Source: an uncultured Butyrivibrio sp. (GTDB taxonomy: Bacteria > Bacillota > Clostridia > Lachnospirales > Lachnospiraceae). Taken from it: 38,648 nucleotides of DNA. The stretch's first letter is position 1, and each line of letters begins with the position of its first letter. The notes beneath the pieces are model-generated. The model did no database searches, was not told the origin of the DNA, and saw only the letters and a program-made list of their open reading frames with translations. Positions 1 to 7,944 of this stretch are shown here, one piece after another. The stretch is from NCBI GenBank assembly GCA_946623755.1, contig CAMORK010000020.1, positions 1-38,648 on the forward strand, given 5' to 3'. The position numbers and the translations under genes are program-made.

Positions 1-2073
1 AAGCTCCCGTCACTTCTTGGAGACGAGGAGGAAATCTACTACGATGAAAGCCTTGTTCCGAGTGTGGAACCGTATACGGTTGCGCCTGATTTTTCAAATG
101 TCACTTATCATCCGGACTACGCTTATCTTTTTGAGGATGAGTATAAGTCTGAGTGGAACGATCCGGCTCTTTTAAGGGAGGCTCTTGTCAAAAACGGCTT
201 CGCAATAAAGAACGGAAGCAGTTTTGATGAGTTCTACGAGCTTTACGAGGACAATCGTTATTTCTTTTTCCCTAATTTCGTTACGGTCGATTCATTGATG
301 CACACATATCATCTGTACTTTTCACATCTGATGAAGAACACTGAGAAGGATTATCTTGCAGATAAACTTAAGGAACTCAGCGCACAGATGCTTGAAAAGA
401 GTGCAGCCCAGTACGGAGAACTAAAGGGTACAAAGTGGGAGAATGCTGCTCTGAGAAATGTAGAGTTCTTTTACATAGGAGCATATCTTCAGGATGAGAC
501 TGTAGCTCCTCCTGTTGATGATGCAGACTTTAACAGCACTGTAAAGGCTGAGATAGACAAGATAAACGCAGCCGACGACATTTACGACTGTGCAATTACA
601 GGCCTTATGGAGGACTACACCCAGTACAAGCCAAGGGGCTACTATGAAGGTGACGAGCAGCTTGAGAAATATTTCAAAGCAATGATGTGGTACGGACGTA
701 TTCCCATGGCGCTTGATGATGAGGATAAAGTCAGAAGTGCATGCCTTATGAGCAGCGCACTTGCAAGTGATGATGAGGACTGGAAGAGTATTTATTCAAT
801 TACTTCCTTCTTTGCCGGTGCATCCGATGACCCCGGATATGATCAGTTTTCAGCCGTTATTGAGCAGTGCTATGGCTCAGTACCGGATGCTTCAGTACTC
901 GCATCTGATGATGCGGCTTTTGCAAAGGTCTTTCTTGCGGCAAAAGAGCTTGATCCTCCTGCAGTAAATTCTGTTCCTGTTATGGAAGGTGAAGACCCGG
1001 TTATTCCGTCATTCCGTTTCATGGGACAGAGATTTACCGTGGATGCGGCAATCATGCAGAAGCTCATTTTCAGCGCAGTCAAAGAAAACGCAAACGGCGA
1101 CAGAAGATATTTACCTGATACTCTGGATACCGCTGCAGCGCTTGGTTCAGATCAGGCAGCAGCAATCCTTAATGAGCAGGGCGATTACAAGTTTGAAAAT
1201 TATGAGAAGAACATGGATACTGCTGCAGAGCACTTTAACAATTCAGATCCCAGGATTTGGAACAGCAGTCTTTATGCCGGCTGGCTCAATACCTTAAGAC
1301 CTCTGTTTGAGTCAAAGGGCGAGGGTTATCCGATGTTCATGCAAAGCGCTGAATGGGATAAAAGAAATCTCGAGTGCTTCGCAGGTTCTTTTGCTGAACT
1401 CAAGCACGACACAATTCTCTACTCCAAGTCAGTTATGGCTGAGATGGGCGGAGGATACGATACTCCACCGGATGACAGAGGATATGTTGATCCTGAGCCC
1501 AAGATCTACAGCAGATTCATCTTCCTGTCCGACAACACCAAGGAAGGCCTTAAGAACCTCGGTATGCTGAGTGCAAGAGATGAGGAGAACCTTGATCGCC
1601 TTTCAGAGATTGCAAAGAGACTTCTTGAGATCTCCGAAAAAGAGCTTAAGGCCGAAAAACTCTCAGATGATGATTATGACTGGATCAGAGAATACGGCGG
1701 ATATATAGAGCACTTCTGGAATGAAGTAAATAACCCGGATGATACTGAAGACAGGGTTTATCCTGAGAACGTTCCGTGCCCTGTGATAGCGGATATCGCA
1801 ACTGACCCCAACGGCAGTATTCTTGAGGTTGGAACAGGCTATGCACAGACAATGTATGTTGTATTCCCTATAGATGGTGAACTTCACGTGGGCAGCGGAA
1901 GCGTATACAGCTTCTACCAGTTTGAAGCACCTATGTCTGACAGGATGACTGACTCAGAGTGGCGTCAGATCTTGAAGGGTGGATATGTAGATGATAACTG
2001 GGAGTGGATTGAAACAGAACCCGCACCAGACCAGCCCGAGTGGACACAGAGTTACAGAGTAGGCGTTAAATGA
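1..2073 (+). CDS. DUF3160 family protein, 5' end missing
   Basis: The reading frame is open from the first base to a TGA at 2071-2073, so the gene begins upstream and about 690 residues are visible. The aromatic block RYFFFPNFVTVDSLMHTYH, near visible residues 82-100, is typical of the DUF3160 family, whose members are usually large, exported or lipid-anchored proteins of unknown biochemical role in Firmicutes and other bacteria. The missing part probably carries the signal peptide. The visible part is acidic and rich in Asp, Glu, Tyr and Trp, with no membrane segment, which fits a secreted protein. Its stop overlaps the start of the capA-like gene (ATGA), so the two are probably translationally coupled. 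The family call is fairly firm; function is unknown. The in-frame GTG at 64 is not a convincing start because the frame stays open before it. Confidence 0.8.
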   Translation, partial: KLPSLLGDEEEIYYDESLVPSVEPYTVAPDFSNVTYHPDYAYLFEDEYKSEWNDPALLREALVKNGFAIKNGSSFDEFYELYEDNRYFFFPNFVTVDSLMHTYHLYFSHLMKNTEKDYLADKLKELSAQMLEKSAAQYGELKGTKWENAALRNVEFFYIGAYLQDETVAPPVDDADFNSTVKAEIDKINAADDIYDCAITGLMEDYTQYKPRGYYEGDEQLEKYFKAMMWYGRIPMALDDEDKVRSACLMSSALASDDEDWKSIYSITSFFAGASDDPGYDQFSAVIEQCYGSVPDASVLASDDAAFAKVFLAAKELDPPAVNSVPVMEGEDPVIPSFRFMGQRFTVDAAIMQKLIFSAVKENANGDRRYLPDTLDTAAALGSDQAAAILNEQGDYKFENYEKNMDTAAEHFNNSDPRIWNSSLYAGWLNTLRPLFESKGEGYPMFMQSAEWDKRNLECFAGSFAELKHDTILYSKSVMAEMGGGYDTPPDDRGYVDPEPKIYSRFIFLSDNTKEGLKNLGMLSARDEENLDRLSEIAKRLLEISEKELKAEKLSDDDYDWIREYGGYIEHFWNEVNNPDDTEDRVYPENVPCPVIADIATDPNGSILEVGTGYAQTMYVVFPIDGELHVGSGSVYSFYQFEAPMSDRMTDSEWRQILKGGYVDDNWEWIETEPAPDQPEWTQSYRVGVK

Positions 2074-3521
2074 CAAGGTCGGTAACTTCAGGAACCGGTA
2101 AAAAGATATTGTGGCTGCTACTGCTCATCGGAGCAGTGGCGGCCTTTTGCTGTTTGTTTATCATGAATTATATTCCCGGAGGTTTTGTCTGGCAGGAAAA
2201 GACAATTGAGCTCGCCGAAGGAAGAAAGCTTGTGCTGTCAGACAGACTCCTGACTCTGACGGAAGCAGATGGCAGCATACTTTGGAAATCTGAGAATGGC
2301 CACAAAGTTCAGGACGCATTTGCAACCGACCTTGATGGAGATGGCGATGAGGAGCTTATTGCTCTTTTGTGGAAAAAAGGCAGATTTGGTCCTGCAAGAC
2401 CCTACTGGATAACTTCTGATGAAAAGAAATACAGCCAGCATATCTTTATTTATGATATAAACGAAGATGGAAGCATAACTCAGAAATGGTGCGCTTCTGA
2501 CATCGGCCCTGTGGTTGTCAGGATGAAGGTAATGGAGAAAAACAGAGCATTTCTCCTTACCGAGGATGTCAATGATAAAGCCTGTCTTTGGAGCTGGCAG
2601 TCCTTTGGGCTCAAGAACATGGACAATACAGTCAGCTTTGCATGCTTTGGCGACAACATAATCCATGAGGATATATATATCTACGGGGAGAGCGTTGCCG
2701 GTGGCAATTATGACTTTTTGTACAAACCTTTCAGGAAGGATATTCAGGATGCCGATGTGGCGGTGATCCAGCTTGAGACGATGCTGGTGGACAAGTCATC
2801 TGCTGTAGGAGGGTATCCGTCCTTCGGAACTCCTATCGGTGTCGGAAGGGCAATAGCGGATGCAGGATTTGACGTTGCTACTTGCGCCAATAATCACAGT
2901 ATGGACCGGGGTATCTATGGCGTTGATGTCACGACGGGTTTTTTGCAGGATAACCACATTACCTGTGTAGGACTTCACAGCGCATATGATTCCGATAACA
3001 GACCTTATAAGGTGATCACGAGAAACGGTATAAGCATTGCACTTTTTGCTTATACTTACGGCATCAACGATCAGGGTAATGAAAATGATTTCGCATTTCT
3101 GCTCAATTCCTTTCCGGAAGGTGAAGATCAGGAAAAAGAGTTTGTGGCGGATCTTAAAAGTGCAAGGAATGAGGCGGATTTCGTTATAGTTTTTGCCCAC
3201 TGGGGACAGGAGTATGAGAAGGAGCCAAACGACTATCAGAGGCACATGGCTGATCTGATGGCAGAGGGCGGCGTTGATGTGGTAGTGGGAACACATCCGC
3301 ATGTGGTGCAGCCTGTTGAAACAGTAAAAAGGCCTGACAAAGGAGATATGCTCATTTACTACAGCCTTGGTAATTTCAGGGCGGGTCAGGGATTTAGTGA
3401 GGATACAAAAACCGGGGCAGAAGCTCTTTTTACAATAGAGCACTGCTATGATGGAGTAAGGCTGGCCGGTTATGATATAAAAGAGATTGACACATACTGG
3501 AAGGATGCACTGAGCAATTAA
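2070..3521 (+). CDS. CapA-family (PGA_cap) metallophosphatase-like protein, membrane anchored
   Basis: A protein of 483 residues. An N-terminal membrane segment (about residues 11-33) is followed by a short FG-GAP-like segment with the Ca-binding-like motif DLDGDGDEE near residue 90. The C-terminal two thirds is a CapA/PGA_cap domain: FGDNIIHED, QLETMLVD, CANNHSMDRG, FAHWGQEYE and GTHPHVVQPVE supply the Asp/Asn/His residues expected of a calcineurin-like metallophosphatase fold. CapA proteins take part in poly-gamma-glutamate or capsule assembly, but no capB or capC lies nearby, so a capsule role is only a family-level suggestion. The start ATG overlaps the stop of the DUF3160 gene by 4 bp. 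The amylase follows within 31 bp, so the three genes probably form one operon for envelope or exported proteins. Confidence 0.85.
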   Translation: MTRSVTSGTGKKILWLLLLIGAVAAFCCLFIMNYIPGGFVWQEKTIELAEGRKLVLSDRLLTLTEADGSILWKSENGHKVQDAFATDLDGDGDEELIALLWKKGRFGPARPYWITSDEKKYSQHIFIYDINEDGSITQKWCASDIGPVVVRMKVMEKNRAFLLTEDVNDKACLWSWQSFGLKNMDNTVSFACFGDNIIHEDIYIYGESVAGGNYDFLYKPFRKDIQDADVAVIQLETMLVDKSSAVGGYPSFGTPIGVGRAIADAGFDVATCANNHSMDRGIYGVDVTTGFLQDNHITCVGLHSAYDSDNRPYKVITRNGISIALFAYTYGINDQGNENDFAFLLNSFPEGEDQEKEFVADLKSARNEADFVIVFAHWGQEYEKEPNDYQRHMADLMAEGGVDVVVGTHPHVVQPVETVKRPDKGDMLIYYSLGNFRAGQGFSEDTKTGAEALFTIEHCYDGVRLAGYDIKEIDTYWKDALSN

Positions 3522-3551
3522 CGGACTGTGAAGGATTGGGAGGAGATTGAA

Positions 3552-5297
3552 ATGTCTTTTGACAAAAGAGTTTTATCACTGGGACTTTCTGTCGTACTTG
3601 CGGCAGCGGTTGTGACTGTTGGGATGACGGGAACAAAGATTGGGCTTGAGAATGGCGGAGAGAAGGAGATAGCACAGAGTGCTGATGACGGTACAAATGA
3701 GCTGCCTGTAAATGTGATCGATGACAAGTACAGGACAACCTATGAGGTCTTTGTGTACTCATTCTGCGACAGCGACGGGGATGGTATTGGTGACCTGCAG
3801 GGACTAAAGAATAAACTGGATTATATAGGTGACGGTGACCCGGCAACGGACGCAGATCTTGGCTGCAATGAGATCTGGCTCATGCCTGTTTCTCCCTCGC
3901 CCACATATCATAAATATGATGTCATGGATTATAAAGACATTGATCCTGAGTATGGAACTTTAGAGGATTTTGATGAACTTATAAAGGCCTGTCACGATCG
4001 TGGCATCCGCGTCATAATCGACCAGGTTTACAATCATTCATCGGTGGAGCATCCATGGTTTACAGAGGCGGCGGAGTTTCTTAAAAACCATGATGAGCTG
4101 AGCCTTGAGGAGGCTAAAGAGCAGTGTCCTTTCATAGACTACTACAGCTTCCTGGAGGAAAAGAAAGACGGATATGAACCGCTTCCAGGTACCGACTATT
4201 ACTATGAAGCCCGCTTCTGGTCAGGGATGCCGGATCTGAACCTTGATAGTGAAGCTGTAAGAAGTGAGATCGCAGATATCACAAAATTCTGGCTGGATCG
4301 AGGCGTGGACGGCTTCAGGCTTGATGCTGTAACCTACTATTACACGGGAAATGACGCTGCAAATATAGAGTTTATGACATGGCTTAATGACACGGTCAAA
4401 GCTCAGAACCCGGAGGCTTACATCGTGGCGGAGGCGTGGACCAACTCTGCTACCTACCACAAGTATTACACCAGCGGGATTGATAGTTTCTTTGACTTTG
4501 ATTATGCGGGAAGTGAGGGCGTTATTGCAGGTGTTGCAAGAGGAACTGCCCCTGCTTCAAGGTATGCGGAGGCTCTTATGAGCACTCAGAAGGCACTTGA
4601 AACAAACGGTCCGGGAACAGCCATTGATGCACCTTTCTTTGTGAATCATGACATGGCAAGGAGTGCGGGTTATTTCACTGGCAAAGGCTCAGAGGATAAA
4701 CTCAAGCTCTCCTGGGGACTTAATCTTTTGATGCCGGGAAATGCTTTTATTTATTACGGTGAGGAGCTTGGCATGAAGGGCTCCGGTAAAGATGAGAATA
4801 AGAGGGCTCCAATGTACTGGAGTGCGGATGCGGGATCGGATGGCATGTGCAAAGGCCCGGCTGCCATGGACTCTTTTAACATGAAATATCCTGCGGCTGA
4901 TGAACAGAGTAAGGACCCTGCATCAATCTATAGCTATGTGAAGTCCGCCGTCAAGGCGCGTAACACCTTCCCTGCAATTGCAAGAGGCGAGACTGCAGCT
5001 GTCAAGGAACTTTCCGACTCGGACATCTGTGCATTTGTAAGATCCTGCAAGGCAGATGAAGGCGGCAACTACGATGCAGAGAGATTGTTTGTTGTCATCA
5101 ACACATCAGATGAGGCTAAGACTATAGACCTGTCAGCTATCACCGACGCTGTGGAAGCTTCCGATACACCTGTGTCAGGCGCTGACATCGCATCCCATGG
5201 AATTGCCTATCAGCTGAACACCGGTGAGGAGTGGAGCTCACTGGAGAATGCTACGCTTACCATGGCGCCTTACGGCATTGTTATGATCAGATTTTAA
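3552..5297 (+). CDS. Secreted or anchored GH13 alpha-amylase-family hydrolase
   Basis: A protein of 581 residues from the ATG at 3552, which has GGGAGGAG seven bases upstream; the in-frame GTG at 3528 has no such site and would spoil the signal peptide. The N-terminus (FDKRVLSLGLSVVLAAAVV) is a signal peptide or signal anchor without a lipobox Cys. All four GH13 motifs are present: DQVYNHSS (region I), GFRLDAV with the nucleophile Asp near 258, VAEAW with the acid/base Glu near 294, and FVNHD with the transition-state Asp near 367. The start of the barrel (TYEVFVYSFCDSDGDGIGDL) resembles oligosaccharide-acting or alpha-amylase GH13 members that bind Ca via a DSDGDGIGDL loop. The likely role is extracellular hydrolysis of starch or malto-oligosaccharides; exact specificity cannot be read. 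No carbohydrate-binding module is visible. Confidence 0.9.
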   Translation: MSFDKRVLSLGLSVVLAAAVVTVGMTGTKIGLENGGEKEIAQSADDGTNELPVNVIDDKYRTTYEVFVYSFCDSDGDGIGDLQGLKNKLDYIGDGDPATDADLGCNEIWLMPVSPSPTYHKYDVMDYKDIDPEYGTLEDFDELIKACHDRGIRVIIDQVYNHSSVEHPWFTEAAEFLKNHDELSLEEAKEQCPFIDYYSFLEEKKDGYEPLPGTDYYYEARFWSGMPDLNLDSEAVRSEIADITKFWLDRGVDGFRLDAVTYYYTGNDAANIEFMTWLNDTVKAQNPEAYIVAEAWTNSATYHKYYTSGIDSFFDFDYAGSEGVIAGVARGTAPASRYAEALMSTQKALETNGPGTAIDAPFFVNHDMARSAGYFTGKGSEDKLKLSWGLNLLMPGNAFIYYGEELGMKGSGKDENKRAPMYWSADAGSDGMCKGPAAMDSFNMKYPAADEQSKDPASIYSYVKSAVKARNTFPAIARGETAAVKELSDSDICAFVRSCKADEGGNYDAERLFVVINTSDEAKTIDLSAITDAVEASDTPVSGADIASHGIAYQLNTGEEWSSLENATLTMAPYGIVMIRF

Positions 5298-5365
5298 AGA
5301 AATGAGTTTTCAGGTCACTAAGACAGGTCGGATAAGAGCGCAACAATTGCTAATGGGCTGATTTT

Positions 5366-5611
5366 CTCCTTATTTGGTCCAAAGTAGTCTGTGGGCGTAG
5401 AAAGGATTTTCATAAAAATGTTTTTTGGTTCGAATTTTCTCCATATACGTCCAAAAGTGACCTGTGGGCGTAGAATTTGGAAAAGCCTGCTCTTTCTTTT
5501 TCTCTCAATATGACAAAAAGTGCTTCATGGGCGTAGAAAATCGGGCAATCTGAAATCTAGAATCTGATATCTTTCTCCATATATGACAAAAAGTACCTTC
5601 TGGGCGTAGAA
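5366..5611 (+). repeat. Four direct repeats of fixed 37-bp length, phased spacing
   Basis: Copies lie at 5366-5402, 5439-5475, 5502-5538 and 5575-5611. Each begins CTCC (CTCT in copy 3), has exactly 22 more variable bases, and ends TGGGCGTAGAA. The 11-base end is invariant in all four; the middle follows roughly ATAT-YGWCMAAARGT. Spacers are 36, 26 and 36 bp, so copies start 73, 63 and 73 bp apart, close to seven, six and seven helical turns. All copies face the same way. The period is not a multiple of three throughout, which argues against a coding tandem repeat. The array could be a set of protein-binding sites, a family of interspersed elements, or structured RNA units; the sequence alone does not decide. 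Confidence 0.85.
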
Positions 5612-5660
5612 AAGTAGCCCTGGAGTATGGAAAATCGCATACTATAAAGTTTGACATGCA

Positions 5661-5695
5661 AAATGGTCCCTTGACTCCGTCCCTGGGGACCATTT
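5661..5695. repeat. GGGACC-type inverted repeat (10-bp perfect stem)
   Basis: AAATGGTCCC at 5661-5670 is the exact reverse complement of GGGACCATTT at 5686-5695, with a 15-base loop that itself contains GTCCCTGGGGAC-like sequence. There is no T-tract on either side, so it does not look like an intrinsic terminator. From memory, short palindromic elements built on GGGAC/GTCCC repeats are scattered through many Firmicutes genomes, sometimes as REP-like elements; that link is an impression and not demonstrated here. It sits 50 bp upstream of the VanZ-like gene. Confidence 0.65.
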
Positions 5696-5745
5696 GCTGA
5701 CCCACTCCCGCTCCAAATGTGTTATGATAGGAAACGAAATTATTA

Positions 5746-6315
5746 ATGGGGACTGAGTCAGATATTATGAAGTATTTTATTATGTATATTAAACAGACCC
5801 TCAGGTTTGTTTTAAAACCTCTTTCTTTTGTGCCTGCCATCATCATGATGGTGGTCATTTTCAATTTCTCCGCTCAGGATGGCGATCAGAGCAGCCAGCT
5901 CAGTTACGAGGTCGGAGTGAAGGTTCTGACCATCGCCAATGAGAAGCTGGACAAGGGATGGAGTGAAAAGAGAATTGATCAGTTATCAAGAGCGGGACAA
6001 CATTATATAAGAAAGACAGCGCATTTTACGGAATATTTTCTCCTGGCTGTATCAGTGGCATTTCCTCTTTATGTATATGGGGTAAGAGGATTGTGGCTTG
6101 TGTTTTCGGCAGGGATTTTCTGCGTGGGATATGCCTGTCTTGATGAATACCATCAGTCCTTTGTGGCGGGAAGATCGCCTGGGAAAAAGGATGTTGTGAT
6201 TGACAGCGCGGGTATCTTCTTTGGAATAATTGTTACGAGAATAGTGGGATGGACAGGCAGGATGACAATTTTCAGGCCACTGTCCAATCGAAGAAAAAAA
6301 GAAGAAAAAAGGTGA
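5746..6315 (+). CDS. VanZ-like membrane protein
   Basis: A protein of up to 189 residues with several hydrophobic segments. The VanZ family signature is clear: RKTAHFTEYF in the middle and DEYHQSFVAGR followed by KDVVIDSAGIFFG near the C-terminus. VanZ relatives are small integral membrane proteins; the founding member gives low-level teicoplanin resistance, but most have no known function. The C-terminal tail is very basic and Lys-rich. The start is uncertain: ATG at 5746 and ATG at 5767 are both possible and neither has a good ribosome binding site (a weak AGGA and a GGGGAC lie 13 bases upstream respectively). The response regulator follows after only 9 bp, so the two may be cotranscribed, although no functional link is known. 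Confidence 0.85.
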   Translation: MGTESDIMKYFIMYIKQTLRFVLKPLSFVPAIIMMVVIFNFSAQDGDQSSQLSYEVGVKVLTIANEKLDKGWSEKRIDQLSRAGQHYIRKTAHFTEYFLLAVSVAFPLYVYGVRGLWLVFSAGIFCVGYACLDEYHQSFVAGRSPGKKDVVIDSAGIFFGIIVTRIVGWTGRMTIFRPLSNRRKKEEKR

Positions 6316-6324
6316 TACGGGGTT

Positions 6325-7944
6325 ATGTTAAAGGTATTTTTGGCGGAGGACGAATTCGTTGTCCGTGAGGGGATCAAAAACAATGTGGACTGGAAAGCCC
6401 ACGGTTATGAATTCTGTGGAGAAGCAGGCGATGGGGAGCTTGCTTATTCTATGATACAGACGCTAAAGCCTGATATCGTCATAACGGACATCAAGATGCC
6501 GTTCATGGACGGCCTTACTTTGAGCAGAATGGTGAGGGCCGCATTCCCAAATATAGAAATAGTACTTCTTACAGGCTATGAGGATTTTGAGTATGCCAAG
6601 GAGGCCATTAAGATCGGCGTGTGCTCATATCTCTCCAAGCCTATAAGCGGTGAGAATCTGTTAAAAGAGATCGATGCTGTAGCCGCCAAGATAGAGGAGA
6701 AGAACCGTGAGCGTGAGATAGCAAAGCGCTATGAAGAGGATATGAAGGAGCGCATAGAGCTTGACAAACAGGAATTCTTCGAGAACCTTGTAACGGGTGA
6801 GAAGGACCTTCCGTATATCCTTAACAGGGCAAAAGAGCTGTCGATCGATATAACGGCCCTTAAGTACAATGTGATAATTCTGAGGATCCGTTCAATCAAG
6901 CACGGAACAGACGAGTATTCAGGCAGTGTAGTCGGTGTTTCTGACAAGCTGGTTGATATAGTTGCCGCCAACAGAGCACTTCTTTTTGACTTAAAACTTG
7001 ACGGCAAGGCAATCCTGTTTAAGGGCGATACCGATGAAGAAATCGGCCGGAATATAGACAGAGCTATCTTGCAGATGAAAGAGCTCTTTCTGGCATATCC
7101 TCATATCAGATATTTCGGAGGTGTGGGCCAGGTTGTCGAGAGAATATCGGATATTCCAAGCTCTTTTACCTGGGCAAACAGAGCCTACGCCCATCAGTAT
7201 CTTACAAGTGAGAGCGACTTTCTGTTCGGCTCGGAGGAAGGGCTCCATTCGCAGAGAGATGACGTTATCCTTTCGGAGATAGATCCCAGGCACATCGACA
7301 GAAGGCTTGTAAAAGAGTTCCTTCGGATGGGCGATGAGTCTGAAACCGAGTTCTTTTTGGATGAATTTTTCCGGGGCATGGGCAAGAATGCAATTCGCTC
7401 AACCATGCTCAGGCAGTATATTTCCATGGATATCTATTTCACGGTGTCCGATTTTATATTAAACGAGCTTGGCCTTTCCAAGGAGGAGATGGATGCAGAG
7501 GTTCCGCAGTCTGACATGCTTTCTGACGAAAAGACCACTTACGAATATCTGATCCGCATCCTGAAGAAGACCATTGGCCTCAGAAAGCGTACTTCCCAGA
7601 GTCATTACAGGGAGGTTATAGGAGAGGTGCTGGCATATATAGATCAGCACTACAGTGATGAGGAGCTTTCTCTTAATACTCTGGCTGCTCATGTTAATTT
7701 CTCACCAAATCACTTAAGCGCTGTATTCAGACAGGAGATGGGACAGACCTTTATCAAGTACCTCACGGATTTCCGTCTTGATAAGGCAAAAGAGATGCTG
7801 CTGTCCACCTCCAAAAAGAGCAATGAGATCGGAGTGCTTGTGGGATACAAGGACCCGCATTATTTCTCATATCTTTTTAAGAAGACAACCGGTATGACCA
7901 CTACACAGTACAGAGGCAAGGGACGTATGGAGGATGAGGAATGA
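6325..7944 (+). CDS. YesN-type response regulator with AraC DNA-binding domain
   Basis: A protein of 539 residues. The receiver domain (about 1-120) has the acidic pair in LAEDE (Glu8, Asp9), the phospho-acceptor Asp55 in VITDIKMP, Thr83 and Lys105 in SYLSKP, so it should be phosphorylatable. A long middle region (about 130-420) has no motif I can name, as is usual in YesN-like regulators. The C-terminal 105 residues form a two-helix-turn-helix AraC domain ending in GYKDPHYFSYLFKKTTGMTTTQYR. The stop overlaps the kinase start (ATGA), and the kinase is of the matching YesM type. In this class the pair usually controls a nearby sugar ABC transporter, here the operon starting at 9411. This target is inferred from position. 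Confidence 0.92.
   Translation: MLKVFLAEDEFVVREGIKNNVDWKAHGYEFCGEAGDGELAYSMIQTLKPDIVITDIKMPFMDGLTLSRMVRAAFPNIEIVLLTGYEDFEYAKEAIKIGVCSYLSKPISGENLLKEIDAVAAKIEEKNREREIAKRYEEDMKERIELDKQEFFENLVTGEKDLPYILNRAKELSIDITALKYNVIILRIRSIKHGTDEYSGSVVGVSDKLVDIVAANRALLFDLKLDGKAILFKGDTDEEIGRNIDRAILQMKELFLAYPHIRYFGGVGQVVERISDIPSSFTWANRAYAHQYLTSESDFLFGSEEGLHSQRDDVILSEIDPRHIDRRLVKEFLRMGDESETEFFLDEFFRGMGKNAIRSTMLRQYISMDIYFTVSDFILNELGLSKEEMDAEVPQSDMLSDEKTTYEYLIRILKKTIGLRKRTSQSHYREVIGEVLAYIDQHYSDEELSLNTLAAHVNFSPNHLSAVFRQEMGQTFIKYLTDFRLDKAKEMLLSTSKKSNEIGVLVGYKDPHYFSYLFKKTTGMTTTQYRGKGRMEDEE

Larger units (their letters stand above)
5298..5745. other. 448-bp gene-free region with repeats
   Basis: I found no credible coding sequence here. 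The stretch holds four copies of a 37-bp direct repeat (5366-5611) and a GC-rich inverted repeat (5661-5695). No clear terminator follows the amylase stop at 5297. A TATGAT at 5723-5728 could be a -10 box for the VanZ-like gene, but no good -35 lies at the right distance. A minus-strand open frame across this region (5864 down to 5505) has no ribosome binding site or family signature and runs through the repeats, so I treat it as chance. Confidence 0.7.

Noticed and set aside
2796-3443. Minus-strand open frame of 215 codons
   Set aside because: It lies opposite the conserved CapA domain and is Cys/Ile/His-rich in a way typical of antisense frames.
5366-5611. Possible CRISPR array
   Set aside because: Units differ in the 22-base middle, only four copies exist, spacers alternate 36/26/36 and no cas genes are nearby. 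CRISPR repeats are nearly identical along their whole length.
5505-5864. Minus-strand open frame of 119 codons over the repeat region
   Set aside because: It has no ribosome binding site or known motif, and it runs through two repeat units in different frames and into the start of the VanZ-like gene.
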